From Alphaproteobacteria bacterium (GTDB lineage: Bacteria; Pseudomonadota; Alphaproteobacteria; Micropepsales; Micropepsaceae): a stretch of DNA of 64,000 nucleotides. The notes under the pieces were generated by a model, which was given only the letters and a program-made list of their open reading frames with translations, was not told the DNA's origin and did no database searches. This document shows positions 18,303-26,822 of this stretch, one piece after another. The stretch's first letter is position 1. Each line of letters starts with the position of its first letter. A program made the translations under genes and the position numbers. Location: NCBI GenBank assembly GCA_019241645.1, contig JAFAWQ010000029.1:124001-188000 (forward strand), given 5' to 3'.

Positions 18303-19457
18303 TCAGAATTGTTCGAGCGCAGACAGCGCGGCATCCACTTTGGCCGGATCAACAGAAAACCACTCCCGATGATCGCCCCGTTCTCCGATCACAGAAGCGT
18401 AATGCTGTCCCAGCGATATGGTGAGGAGGAAGTACACGGACTTCACGCGCTCCAGATTGCTGATCTCCAGAACCCTGGCGCCGGACGGCGCAAACAGCAG
18501 ATTGGAGAATCCGGCACCATGCGGACCAGCCACCATTTCGGCCTCCGAGAACAGCGCCACCTGGTCGCGAAACGACAGCGTGCCGGGTGAAATATCTTCA
18601 AAACCCCGCCGCGCCAGGCTCGGCCAGATCTCCGCCTCATTTTTGATGTTGCGCTTTTGCGCATCCCTGCGGTTGATGAAAAGCCGCCGATAGGGAGCCG
18701 CGGGGCTCAGGCCATAGCCTTCGATCACCAGCTTCCGCAAAAAACCTACAGCGTCAGGCGGCAAAAACGTGCGGCGCACCGGTTGCATGTCGTCAATCGC
18801 GTACAGGGTCGGTAAGCGCCAGCGCTCGCGCTGGGGAATTGGTCTGAAGGTCAGATTTGGGAATTGGTTTGCAAGAAAGCCGAAAATGTCCTGCTGAAAC
18901 CGCGGCAGGTTTTCGTTGGTGAGAACGACGAACGGCGTATCTGCCATCTCGAAGCGCGATAGCAGATAGAATATGCGCGGCAAGCGATCGAACAGGAAAT
19001 GGAAGAAATGCCGGTGGCCGCGGTATTCATCCACCATGCTGAAATAGTTAGCTTCCGGTTGGCGCACCGGCGTTGACGGCATGCCGGTGAAGTCATGATA
19101 GGTCGCGGCAGGACCGTAGCGATCGACGATATAGCGCGAATGCAGGAGAAGGCCGCGATCTTCGTTGATGATCGCGCCGGTGTTTCCCAGCACCGTCGCG
19201 TTACGAAGCTTCACCAGCGCGATCGATCGCTCCACGACGTCCGGTAGGGGCGGTTCAAATCGCTTGGCGTATTCGGCTTCCCGCGGCGTGAGGCGAAGAG
19301 GCTGTGTTTCGCGAACGATTGCCGCCTCGCCGGCATCGATGAGCGGCACGACGGTTTCATAGAACGGATATCTGTTTTTGAGGGAGGGACGAAGGCGCGT
19401 TGCCCATTTCAGGGCGTGCCAGCGGAAATTGCGCGAACCGAATGTTCGGGCGGCCAA
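18303..19457 (-). CDS. Glycosyltransferase family 61 (DUF563) protein
   Basis: 384 residues. The GT61 core is visible as RRLFINRRDAQKRNIKNE near residue 265 and as VAGPHGAGFSNLLFAPSG near residue 320. The latter is the conserved G-x-H-G-A segment of this family. GT61 enzymes transfer sugars onto glycans in many bacteria and eukaryotes; donor and acceptor are unknown here. There is no signal peptide, so a cytoplasmic or membrane-peripheral role in surface polysaccharide synthesis is inferred. Its ATG lies 12 nt after the regA stop on the same strand, so it may be the last gene of the reg transcript. Confidence 0.85.
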   Translation of the reverse strand: MAARTFGSRNFRWHALKWATRLRPSLKNRYPFYETVVPLIDAGEAAIVRETQPLRLTPREAEYAKRFEPPLPDVVERSIALVKLRNATVLGNTGAIINEDRGLLLHSRYIVDRYGPAATYHDFTGMPSTPVRQPEANYFSMVDEYRGHRHFFHFLFDRLPRIFYLLSRFEMADTPFVVLTNENLPRFQQDIFGFLANQFPNLTFRPIPQRERWRLPTLYAIDDMQPVRRTFLPPDAVGFLRKLVIEGYGLSPAAPYRRLFINRRDAQKRNIKNEAEIWPSLARRGFEDISPGTLSFRDQVALFSEAEMVAGPHGAGFSNLLFAPSGARVLEISNLERVKSVYFLLTISLGQHYASVIGERGDHREWFSVDPAKVDAALSALEQF

Positions 19458-19469
19458 GCGCGCCGGCCC

Positions 19470-20012
19470 CTAGCGCGGACTACGTTTTGCCAGAATGCGC
19501 TGCAGCGTGCGGCGATGCATATTCAGGCGCCGCGCCGTCTCCGAAACATTGTGGCCGCAGAGCTCATAGACGCGCTGGATATGCTCCCAACGGACGCGGT
19601 CCGCGGACATGGGATTCTCAGGCGGCCTCGGTTTGGCGCCGGGTGCCGCCATCAGTGCCGTTAGGATATCGTCGGCATCCGCCGGCTTCGGGATATAGTC
19701 GATCGCCCCGTATTTTACGGCAGCCACCGCGGTCGCAATGTTGCCGAAGCCGGTGAGCACGACAACACGCGCGTCCGGGCGCACGTTGTGCAAGGTCTCC
19801 ACCACGTCGAGGCCGTTGCCGTCCTCGAGCTTGAGATCGACGACGGCGAAAGCCGGCGGCATTTCCTTCGCGCGCACATTCGCCTCCGCGACGGTCTCCG
19901 CAATCGTGACGTCGAAACCGCGCGCCTCCATGGCGCGGGCGAGCCGCTCGCGAAACGGGCGGTCATCTTCGACGATGAGAAGCGTGCGCTCCCCGGACAT
20001 TTCGTTGGACAT
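19470..20012 (-). CDS. regA: Redox response regulator RegA/ActR/PrrA
   Basis: 180 residues from MSNEMSGERT. The receiver domain has D16/D17, phospho-acceptor D59 in VVDLKLEDG, T87 and K109 in YIPKPAD. A proline-rich linker (KPRPPENP) leads to a Fis-type helix-turn-helix at residues 153-176 containing ETARRLNMHRRTLQRIL. This segment is nearly invariant in RegA/ActR/PrrA proteins. It is the global activator or repressor of respiration, photosynthesis and carbon/nitrogen fixation genes in many alphaproteobacteria. It lies directly downstream of regB, whereas in Rhodobacter regA follows senC on the opposite strand. Confidence 0.95.
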   Translation of the reverse strand: MSNEMSGERTLLIVEDDRPFRERLARAMEARGFDVTIAETVAEANVRAKEMPPAFAVVDLKLEDGNGLDVVETLHNVRPDARVVVLTGFGNIATAVAAVKYGAIDYIPKPADADDILTALMAAPGAKPRPPENPMSADRVRWEHIQRVYELCGHNVSETARRLNMHRRTLQRILAKRSPR

Positions 20013-20094
20013 GGCGGATTTCCTCGCGCGCGGGCGTATAGAGTTCCGGCGCATCAGACAAGACGATAGAAGGCGAATGGCGGAACTCGCCCGG

Positions 20095-21516
20095 CTAGAG
20101 CACGCCCATCGTGCCCGGCGGCACCTCACCGTCAACCGCACCGCGCGGCCACCGCGCGACGACCCGGGCGCCGGCCCCATTGCAGTTAGAGGCGCTAAGG
20201 CTGCCATGCGTCTGTTCGATCAGCGTCTTCGCGATAAAAAAGCCAAGCCCCATTCCTTGCTGCCCGCCATAGGTGGAAGCGGGTTCGATTTCAGTATCGG
20301 AGACGGCGTAGCTTCCCGGCCGGGAGGTGACGTACGGCTCGCCGATCCGCTCCAGAATGTCCGGCGCGAAGCCCGAGCCGTCATCTTCGACCACGATCCA
20401 GAGTTCCCGCGCGTTCCATTCCGCTTTGATGCGCACCATGGACTGTGCGAAGTCAGCGGCATTGTCGATGATGTTGCCCAATCCGTGCAGCAGAGCCGGC
20501 GCGCGCCACACTTTTGGTTCCGGATTGCCGGGCGGAGGCTTCGGCACTTCTATCCGGATGCTGATTTCACCGCCGCGATATTCGCCCGCGAGGTCGTCGA
20601 GCAACGCGCCCAGCGGCAGGCGTTCCAGGGCACCGATCACACTTTCTTCCGGTCGCGCCAGCGTCGTGAGAATGCCACGGCACCGTTCCGCCTCCGCACG
20701 CAACAGCCTGGCATCCTCGGCTTCGGCAGAGCCCGGCGGCAGGGCCCGCTCCAGCTCGCGCGCCACAACGGCAATCGTCCCGAGCGGAGTTCCCAGTTCG
20801 TGGGCTGCGGCGGTGGCGAGCGCGCCGATGGAGGCCATGCGGTGCTCGCGCGCCAACGCCAGTTGTGTCGCGGCAAGTCCGGCCGAACGTCGCGCCGCTT
20901 CGCTGGCAATCCGCCAGGCATAGATCGATGTGAACCCGATGCCGATCACGAGCGAGGCCCAGATGCCAACCTGATAGAGGGGCGGCAAAGCCAGCGGATT
21001 GCCGGGTTCCCACGGCAGGGGTTTGTGCATCAGGGCAATCACGCTCACGGAAATAAATGCGAGCAGCACCAGCGCCACCGTGTTCCCGAAATTCAGCGTA
21101 GCGGCCCCGATCACCACGGGCGCGAGGAAGATCAGAGCAAAAGGATTCTGGATGCCTCCGGTGAAATACAGTAGGGCCGCGAGCTGCAACACGTCGTAGG
21201 CGAGGTACAACGTCGCTTCGCGATTGGTGAGGCGGTGGGCCGCAGGGTAGCGGAAGGCGAGCCCCAGATTGAGGGCAACGCTCAATCCGACCGCCATCGC
21301 GCAACCGAGCAGCGGCAGCGGATAGTTCAACGCAAAATAGACGATGAAAAGCGCCACGGACTGCCCAGCCACAGCCATCCAGCGAAGGTTGTTCAGCGTG
21401 CGCAGGCGGACGCGGCCGCGCGCGGAGGGCGAAAGCCCGACGGCGAGGCGGGGCCAGCGCCCGGGCCTTTCCACATCCAGTTCCGGCAATGCACGGTCGT
21501 TCACGTCCGGGACCAT
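20095..21516 (-). CDS. regB: Redox sensor histidine kinase RegB/ActS/PrrB
   Basis: 473 residues. About six membrane helices occupy residues 45-200, with the family's quinone-sensing box GGIQNPF at 120-126. The H-box AAHELGTPLGT has phosphorylation site H239. Cysteine C279 (AERCRGIL) lies exactly 40 residues later, the same spacing as H225 and redox-active C265 in Rhodobacter capsulatus RegB. The ATPase domain has N and G boxes (IIDNAADFAQ, VEDDGSGFAPD, GMGLGFFIAKTL). It phosphorylates the downstream RegA. It is divergent from senC with only 43 nt between start codons. Confidence 0.95.
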   Translation of the reverse strand: MVPDVNDRALPELDVERPGRWPRLAVGLSPSARGRVRLRTLNNLRWMAVAGQSVALFIVYFALNYPLPLLGCAMAVGLSVALNLGLAFRYPAAHRLTNREATLYLAYDVLQLAALLYFTGGIQNPFALIFLAPVVIGAATLNFGNTVALVLLAFISVSVIALMHKPLPWEPGNPLALPPLYQVGIWASLVIGIGFTSIYAWRIASEAARRSAGLAATQLALAREHRMASIGALATAAAHELGTPLGTIAVVARELERALPPGSAEAEDARLLRAEAERCRGILTTLARPEESVIGALERLPLGALLDDLAGEYRGGEISIRIEVPKPPPGNPEPKVWRAPALLHGLGNIIDNAADFAQSMVRIKAEWNARELWIVVEDDGSGFAPDILERIGEPYVTSRPGSYAVSDTEIEPASTYGGQQGMGLGFFIAKTLIEQTHGSLSASNCNGAGARVVARWPRGAVDGEVPPGTMGVL

Positions 21517-21559
21517 ACGCCTGTTTCGCGTGTAGAGCCCGCCAGTCTATCAGTGTGCC

Positions 21560-22159
21560 ATGATCCGCACACCACAAGCGCTCATCCCCTACGCGCTGGC
21601 GCTGGCCTGTATCGCCGCTGGATCGCTGTGGCACCTGGCGGGGCAGGCATCTCCCGACCGGCGCGTGGTGAGCGCCGGTATCGCGCAGGTCGGCGGTCCC
21701 TTCTCGCTCACGGACCAGAACGGCGCAGCGCGTACCGATGCCGACTTTCGCGGGCGCTGGATGCTGATCTATTTCGGTTACACCAATTGCCCGGATGTCT
21801 GTCCCGTCACTCTGGCCTTGATGAGCGAGGCGCTGAAGCAGCTGGGGAGCGCTGCCGACCGGGTCGTTCCGGTCTTCATCACGCTCGATCCGCGGCACGA
21901 CACGCCAAAGGTCATGAAGTTCTATCTGGCGTCCTTCGATCGGCGTTTTGTAGGGCTGACGGGCAGCAGCGGCGCCATCGCAAAAGTGGCGTCGGAATAT
22001 CGCGTCTATTCCGTCAGGCGCCCTCTGTCAGGCGGCGCCTATGCCATCGACCATTCGAGCGTCATTTGTCTGATGGGGCCGGATGGAAAATTTGTCACGG
22101 CGTATGACGGCGCAGGCGCGCCTGAAACCATCGCGGCTGATATGCGACGACGGTTGTGA
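21560..22159 (+). CDS. senC: SCO1/SenC family copper chaperone
   Basis: 199 residues with an N-terminal membrane anchor (residues 9-28). The thioredoxin-like domain carries copper-binding C77 and C81 in YTNCPDVCPVTL and the third ligand H165 in AIDHSSVI. SenC/PrrC/SCO proteins deliver copper to the CuA or CuB site of cytochrome oxidase in the periplasm. The divergent position next to regB is typical of the reg locus and links it to terminal-oxidase maturation and redox signalling. Confidence 0.95.
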   Translation: MIRTPQALIPYALALACIAAGSLWHLAGQASPDRRVVSAGIAQVGGPFSLTDQNGAARTDADFRGRWMLIYFGYTNCPDVCPVTLALMSEALKQLGSAADRVVPVFITLDPRHDTPKVMKFYLASFDRRFVGLTGSSGAIAKVASEYRVYSVRRPLSGGAYAIDHSSVICLMGPDGKFVTAYDGAGAPETIAADMRRRL

Positions 22160-22298
22160 AGCTCAGGCCTGCCACAGCTTCGGCCAAATTCCTAATTTGC
22201 GATCAGTTCATCGCGATGTTTTTGCTTAAACAGCGATCAAGCACCGTAATTGCCGCGCAATTTCTGACGCGCATCGTTGGCTTGCCGGAGGGCAGGTC

Positions 22299-22568
22299 AT
22301 GATCGCAACCATACGCCGGAGCCTTTGTCAGAACTTTCACGCGGAATGCGGGCGCTGCGGTTTTGCCGTCGACGCCGAAATCCGCAATGGGCTCGGAGGT
22401 TGGAAGGACTACACCTGGGAGGAATTCAGCAGGCAATGCAGCTACCGCACACCGACAGGCAAGCTCACGCTGGTTTGTCCCCATCTTCGTGCCGCGAAAC
22501 TGAATTCACACCCTGTCATCGTTCCGAGCGGCGACTCTTCCGTCCTTCAAAGTGCCACTCTCGGCTGA
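22299..22568 (+). CDS. Small cysteine-rich hypothetical protein
   Basis: 89 residues with a good ribosome site (GGAGGG, 8 nt before the ATG). Cysteines C17 and C20 (ECGRCG), C47 and C60, with H62 in VCPHL, could bind zinc. No known family was recognised. It sits between senC (gap 139 nt) and the convergent folD. The composition is less biased than that of the neighbouring genes, and there is no signal peptide. It could be a real small protein or a chance frame; the RBS and cysteine spacing favour a gene. Confidence 0.5.
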   Translation: MIATIRRSLCQNFHAECGRCGFAVDAEIRNGLGGWKDYTWEEFSRQCSYRTPTGKLTLVCPHLRAAKLNSHPVIVPSGDSSVLQSATLG

Positions 22569-22577
22569 AGGCGACGC

Positions 22578-23465
22578 TCACGATGCGCTGGAGAGGGGAA
22601 TTCCGGCAATTGCCGAAGCCGCGATCAGCGTGTTGCGCATGAGGCAGGCAATGGTCATGGCACCGACACCGCCCGGCACCGGCGTGATGGCGCCGGCGCG
22701 CTCAGCCGCCGTGGCATAGTCGACATCGCCGACCAGTTTGGTTTTTCCGTCGCCTGCCTCGACCCGGTTGATGCCGACATCGATAACAGTGGCGCCAAGC
22801 TTCACCCAATCGCCTTGCACGAATTCCGGCCGGCCGATGGCGGCGACGAGAATGTCCGCGCCGCGACAATGGTCGGCAAGGTCGCGTGTCTTCGAATGCG
22901 CCATGGTGACGGTGGCGTTGGCAGCAAGCAGCAACTGCGCCGCCGGCTTGCCGAACAGCAGCGACCGTCCGATTACCAGTGCATTGGCAGCGGCGACCTC
23001 GACGCCATATTCCTTCAGCAACAGCATCACGCCCATCGGCGTGCAGGAGACAAGCGTGGCGCGCCCGCTCAGCAGCAACCCTGCATTGGTGGGGGTGAGC
23101 GCGTCCACATCCTTGCGTGGATCGAGCGCGTCGAGCACCGCTTCCTCGCGCACCTGCTTGGGCAGCGGCATCTGCACCAGAATGCCGTGCACCTTCGGAT
23201 CGTCGTTCAATAAGCGGACTTGCGCGAGCGCATTGGCTTCGCTGGCTTCGGCCGGCAGATGGAAGCTCACCGAATGGAAGCCAAGCTGTTCGGCGGTTTT
23301 GTTCTTGTTGCGCACATAGACGTCGCTGGCCGGATCGTTGCCCACCAATACGGTGGCCAATCCAGGAACCACTCCGTGCTCGCCCTTCAGGCGCGTTGCT
23401 TCCGCCGCAATCTTATCTTTCAGGCGCGCCGCAACTGTCTTGCCGTCGATGATGCGCGCGCTCAC
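22578..23465 (-). CDS. folD: Bifunctional methylenetetrahydrofolate dehydrogenase/cyclohydrolase
   Basis: 295 residues. It interconverts 5,10-methylene-, methenyl- and 10-formyl-tetrahydrofolate with NADP. Active-site residues Y50 and K56 are present in YVRNKNKTAEQLG. The family segments VQMPLPKQV, LTPTNAGLLL, VIGRSLLFGKPAAQ and PVPGGVGAMTIACL are all intact. The GRSLLFGKP nucleotide loop differs slightly from the usual GRSxIVGKP. Its product supplies the formyl donor used by Fmt, encoded at the start of this window. It lies 3 nt downstream of yggT on the same strand. Confidence 0.96.
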   Translation of the reverse strand: MSARIIDGKTVAARLKDKIAAEATRLKGEHGVVPGLATVLVGNDPASDVYVRNKNKTAEQLGFHSVSFHLPAEASEANALAQVRLLNDDPKVHGILVQMPLPKQVREEAVLDALDPRKDVDALTPTNAGLLLSGRATLVSCTPMGVMLLLKEYGVEVAAANALVIGRSLLFGKPAAQLLLAANATVTMAHSKTRDLADHCRGADILVAAIGRPEFVQGDWVKLGATVIDVGINRVEAGDGKTKLVGDVDYATAAERAGAITPVPGGVGAMTIACLMRNTLIAASAIAGIPLSSAS

Positions 23466-23468
23466 TGC

Positions 23469-23783
23469 TCACACCGGCTGGTAAAGATACCTGGCCTCCG
23501 CCCACACCAGCACATATTCCAGGAACCAGATGGCGATCAGCACGATGAGCGGCGACAGATCGAGCCCGCCCAGCGAAGGCAGGATGCGGCGGATCGGCCG
23601 GAACACCGGCTCGGTGAGCGCATCGAGCGCGCGAATGATCGAGCGCGCAAGATGATTGTAGGTGTTGAGCACGCCAAAGGCGACGAGCCAGCTGACCACC
23701 ACCGCGATCACCACCACCCACCAATAGAGGTCGAGCAGCAGAAGCAGCAGCGCGACGATTGGGTGGTGTCCGAGGGCGATCAC
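23469..23783 (-). CDS. YggT family integral membrane protein
   Basis: 104 residues with two membrane helices. The first lies near residues 8-37 (IVALLLLLLDLYWWVVVIAVVVSW, part of it). The second lies near residues 75-96. The family segment ALTEPVFRPIRRILPSLGGLDLSPLIVL connects them. YggT proteins are inner-membrane proteins linked in some bacteria to osmotic tolerance, cell division or chromosome segregation; the role here is unknown. It is immediately upstream of folD, a frequent pairing, and downstream of tRNA-Ala. Confidence 0.85.
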   Translation of the reverse strand: MIALGHHPIVALLLLLLDLYWWVVVIAVVVSWLVAFGVLNTYNHLARSIIRALDALTEPVFRPIRRILPSLGGLDLSPLIVLIAIWFLEYVLVWAEARYLYQPV

Positions 23784-23821
23784 GCGGAATCCTTTGGTTG
23801 CTCAACCGCTCCGGCCGAGAG

Positions 23822-23897
23822 TGGTGGAGCTGAGCGGGATCGAACCGCTGACCTCCTCATTGCGAACGAGGCGCTCTCCCAACTGAGCTACAGCCCC
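23822..23897 (-). tRNA. tRNA-Ala (anticodon CGC)
   Basis: On the minus strand the 76-nt sequence begins GGGGCTGTAGCTCAG and ends CAGCTCCACCA. Cloverleaf: acceptor GGGGCTG with CAGCTCC (one G-U pair), D arm GCTC...GAGC, anticodon loop TTCGCAA giving CGC, and T arm with GGTTCGATCC. The 3' CCA is encoded. CGC decodes the alanine codon GCG, which is frequent in this GC-rich genome. Confidence 0.95.
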
Positions 23898-23987
23898 AAG
23901 CCTTAGCCTGGCACCCGCAGCTGCGGGCCGGGCGTATGTAGGAAGCACCGCCGAAGGGTGTCAAGGCAAAGGACCGCAGTTGAACCG

Positions 23988-24305
23988 CTAGTCACAGACG
24001 ATCCTGCACCTTTTAGCTATCCCGGGCCCGGGTTCGCCTTCTTTGGTGATAATCCGCTCGAATTCGATTGGATTGGTTTCAGCGGCGGAGCCGGATTGCA
24101 CTTCCACCGCACCGAGGATTTTCAAAATTTCTCCTATCTGAGTGCGGTGGCGCGCTTCCCAACTCTCGTCGGGTTTGACCATACCGATAGCCTTTGCCAG
24201 TTCTCCGTAAGTCATTTTTGAATCAGCTACTTGAAGCGCGCGTAGTACTGCAACTGTTGCGCGGGCCATCTCCAATCGTGTTTCGAGGTTCAGAAACTTC
24301 ACCAT
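23988..24305 (-). CDS. Small winged-helix-like hypothetical protein
   Basis: 105 residues with a GGAGGG ribosome site before the ATG. It is mainly helical at the N terminus. The segment MTYGELAKAIGM followed by ARHRTQIGEILKILG looks like a helix-turn-helix plus recognition helix, as in small DNA-binding domains. The C-terminal part (IEFERIITKEGEPGPGIAKRC) may be a beta wing. It lies 12 nt downstream of the sorbosone-dehydrogenase-like gene and so is probably in the same transcript. A regulatory function is inferred only from the fold guess. Confidence 0.6.
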   Translation of the reverse strand: MVKFLNLETRLEMARATVAVLRALQVADSKMTYGELAKAIGMVKPDESWEARHRTQIGEILKILGAVEVQSGSAAETNPIEFERIITKEGEPGPGIAKRCRIVCD

Positions 24306-24317
24306 TCCCTCCGCTTT

Positions 24318-25526
24318 TCACTTTGCCGCATAACTCACCCGCCAGACGGTTTTGCCGGCATCGTCCGCGATGAGCACGCTTCCGTCTTTCGCCACCAGCA
24401 ATCCTGCGGGGCGTCCGTAGACATGCGCGGGGCTTGTCTTGCCGTCCCAGAAGCCGGTGATGAAATCCTCGTAGCCCCCAACCGGCTTACCGCCCGCGAA
24501 ATGAATGCGCACCACCTTGTAGCCGTGCGGATTGCCGGAATTCCAGGAGCCGTGAAGCGCCACGAACGCGTCGCCCTTGTAGTCCGCCGGAAATTGCGCG
24601 CCGTCGTAGAACACAAGACCCAGCGGCGCGGAGTGCGCCTGGAACAATACGTCCGGCGCTTTCGTTTTCGCCACCAGATCGGGACGCTTGGCGCCATTGG
24701 TGGGATCGGGATGCGGGCCGATGTAAGCGTAGGGCCAGCCGTAGAACGCGCCCGCTTCGACATGCGTCGCATAATCCGGGGGAAGATTGTCGCCGAGGCC
24801 GTCGCGCTCGTTCACCGTCACCCACATCTGGTTTGACGGCGAGAACACGATCGCCACAGGATTGCGCAAGCCGTTGGCATAAGTCGTCAGCGTTCCGTCA
24901 GCCTTGACGCGCTGCACGCTGGCCCGCGTGGGCGGATCGTTCGTCTCAATGTTGCCGGCGCTGCCGATGGCGACGTAGAGCGCGCCGTCCGCATCAAAGG
25001 CGATGTTGCGCGTTCCGTGACCGCCTTTGCCGCCGAAGTCCTGTTTGGTGACACGTGTGCGCGCGCCGGCCTGCGTGGCTCCGTCGCGATACTCCAGCTT
25101 CCACACCGCATTAAGATCGCCGACATAAAGCGCGCCATTGTGAAAGGCGAGGCCGTGCGGCCTGTCGAAGCCGCTTGCGAACATGAACTTCTTCTCCGCG
25201 CGGCCGTTGTGGTCGGCATCGCGCAGCAAGACGATCTGGTTGGAATCCGGTTCGGCCAGGAACACGTCGCCGTTCGGCGCCAGCGCCATCCAGCGCGGAT
25301 CCGACAAGTGGTCCGCAAAAATCGAAATTGTAAAACCCTTCGGCACTTGCGGAAGCCACCCGTTCGGCCGCGCCACGGTCTGCGAACTATTGTCGGCCGC
25401 CGGCGTGGCATAGGGCTTCGGCAGATCCGGAATGCGGATTTCGTGTTTCATGCCCGGCGCATCGGCGTGCGCCGCACCGGCAATCAGGACTGCAGCCAAG
25501 CCAATGACACCGTTCGTCTTCTTCAT
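24318..25526 (-). CDS. PQQ-dependent sugar dehydrogenase / L-sorbosone dehydrogenase-like protein
   Basis: 402 residues with a signal peptide ending AGAAHADA. It is a six-bladed beta-propeller of the glucose/sorbosone dehydrogenase type. Repeated motifs include DPRWMALAPNGDVFLAE, GFDRPHGLAFHNGALYVGD, GLRNPVAIVFSP and VALHGSWNSGNPHGYKV. Members oxidise sugars or aldehydes in the periplasm with PQQ, but many homologues are uncharacterised, so the substrate is uncertain. Its ATG overlaps the stop of the upstream alpha/beta hydrolase (4 nt), which implies a shared operon. Confidence 0.87.
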   Translation of the reverse strand: MKKTNGVIGLAAVLIAGAAHADAPGMKHEIRIPDLPKPYATPAADNSSQTVARPNGWLPQVPKGFTISIFADHLSDPRWMALAPNGDVFLAEPDSNQIVLLRDADHNGRAEKKFMFASGFDRPHGLAFHNGALYVGDLNAVWKLEYRDGATQAGARTRVTKQDFGGKGGHGTRNIAFDADGALYVAIGSAGNIETNDPPTRASVQRVKADGTLTTYANGLRNPVAIVFSPSNQMWVTVNERDGLGDNLPPDYATHVEAGAFYGWPYAYIGPHPDPTNGAKRPDLVAKTKAPDVLFQAHSAPLGLVFYDGAQFPADYKGDAFVALHGSWNSGNPHGYKVVRIHFAGGKPVGGYEDFITGFWDGKTSPAHVYGRPAGLLVAKDGSVLIADDAGKTVWRVSYAAK

Positions 25527-26275
25527 GGCCCATCCTTTTTCTTTTTCGCCACCGCCACTCTTGCGATTTCGCGGACGATCAGCGCCTGCGCTTCCGGATT
25601 GAAGCCCATGGCGCTATGCGCGCCGGAGACCTCCAGATTCACGCAGTGGGCAGTCTCATCCTGCAGACAACTTTGCCAATCGATGATTCCGTCTTCTCTG
25701 GAATAAAGAGCCGTCACCGGCACTTCCGGCGTTCGCCCAATTTCCTCGACCAAGGCAGCGAGATCCGGCGCGTGAAATGGCGACAGCCACCGCACGATGG
25801 CCTCCAGCGGCGTGGTGACCGGAAAGCGAATGGGACTGCCCAGAGTAATCACCTGCGCGATCTTCTCAGGGTGCCGGTGCGCAAGCGCGCGCGCGAAGGC
25901 ACCACCCAGGCTTTGCCCGATAACGATCAGCGGCTGGCCAGCTTCGCCGAACAGGCGCTCCACGGCCTGCTCCAGATGCGGCATCAGACCCGCGGTTGGG
26001 CCAAGGTTAAAGGCGATGCCGGAGAATTCGACGCGATAATTGTGATGCCGCAAAAAGTCCCGCAGTGGATGCATCGTCCAGTCGCCGGCGAGAAAGCCCG
26101 GGATAAGCAGCACCGTTTCGCCGTTGCCGCGCGGCAGATCGTCCGGATAGTCCGGCCTCGTCAGGGTGGCGCGCGCCGCTTCCGTGATTTCCCGGACCCA
26201 GCTTGCGAAGCCCAGGTTGGATTCCGGCGAGGGCGGGATGGCGGCAGTGAAGGGCGATTCATCCATGGCTGTCAC
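25523..26275 (-). CDS. Alpha/beta hydrolase
   Basis: 250 residues with an alpha/beta-hydrolase fold. There is an early VLLIPGFLAGDW strand-loop (oxyanion region), the nucleophile elbow GQSLGG with S122, an acid candidate in YSREDGIIDW and a histidine candidate in VSGAHSAMGF. There is no signal peptide. The GFLAGDWTMHPLRDFL pattern resembles PGAP1/lipase-like esterases. The substrate is unknown. It is the first gene of a probable three-gene operon with the PQQ-type dehydrogenase and the small wHTH-like protein. M4 could also be the start. Confidence 0.83.
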   Translation of the reverse strand: MTAMDESPFTAAIPPSPESNLGFASWVREITEAARATLTRPDYPDDLPRGNGETVLLIPGFLAGDWTMHPLRDFLRHHNYRVEFSGIAFNLGPTAGLMPHLEQAVERLFGEAGQPLIVIGQSLGGAFARALAHRHPEKIAQVITLGSPIRFPVTTPLEAIVRWLSPFHAPDLAALVEEIGRTPEVPVTALYSREDGIIDWQSCLQDETAHCVNLEVSGAHSAMGFNPEAQALIVREIARVAVAKKKKDGP

Positions 26276-26788
26276 TTAAATGGCCACGCTGGGAACTTGC
26301 GCAACAGAGTTGTTCGTTTTGTTCGGCGAAAATTGCACACCGACGATGTTCGCGAGGAGCCGTTACCAAAGTTCCTAAAGTTCCCATTCGAACCTTTGAA
26401 AATTGGAGGGCGTGTGCCAGGTCGCCCTGTTCTCCACGACACCAGATGTTGTGGAGCGCGAGTGGCCAGCGCATTTGAAGTCACCGATTCGTGCCTCTTG
26501 TTCGCCAACCGCAATCCATCGACCCCCAGAGCCAGGACCAAGGCGGCAAGGCACTCTCAACGCGCGAGCGGCGTGTGCCCGCGGCGGTACCTTTTCGAAC
26601 GGCGTTCTCATCCCATTCATGCACATATTATACGTCAGGAAAGCCTGTGGTGACTGCTGGGACCGCAAATTTTCTTCAACCCGTTGATCGCGAAGCACAA
26701 GTTTGCTCCGTCTGCGGATCACTTTGGAGAATACTCAGGCACGAGACGGAAGTGGATGTTCTCCTTCCCTCGTTGCGCTTGTTCGGCA
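26276..26788. other. Gene-poor spacer upstream of the alpha/beta hydrolase and downstream of pheT
   Basis: About 510 nt with several short overlapping frames in all phases. None has a recognisable family, a good ribosome site or coding-like composition. Base composition is less GC-rich than in the surrounding genes. It must hold the promoter of the hydrolase operon near 26280-26400. Decayed coding sequence is possible but nothing identifiable is left. The segment ends in the palindrome at 26789. Confidence 0.5.
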
Positions 26789-26810
26789 CCTCCCCCGTAA
26801 ACGGGGGAGG
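26789..26810. repeat. Short G/C-rich palindrome beside pheT
   Basis: CCTCCCCCGTAAACGGGGGAGG: a perfect 9-bp stem with a 4-nt loop, 12 nt after the pheT stop. The arms match the core palindrome inside trmB (32031-32051), so it appears to belong to the same repeat family. It may also act as a terminator or 3'-end stabiliser for pheST, although no U-run follows on the minus strand. Confidence 0.6.
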
Positions 26811-26822
26811 ATAAAAGCAGCC

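Noticed and set aside
19738-21174. 478-residue open frame on the plus strand antisense to regB/regA
   Set aside because: It lies wholly opposite two well-conserved genes, is rich in Arg/Ala/Ser as expected from a GC-rich shadow frame, and has no recognisable domain or ribosome site.
26276-26788. Small genes in the spacer between the hydrolase and pheT
   Set aside because: Several 70-115-residue frames overlap each other in different phases with no ribosome site, domain or coding-like composition.
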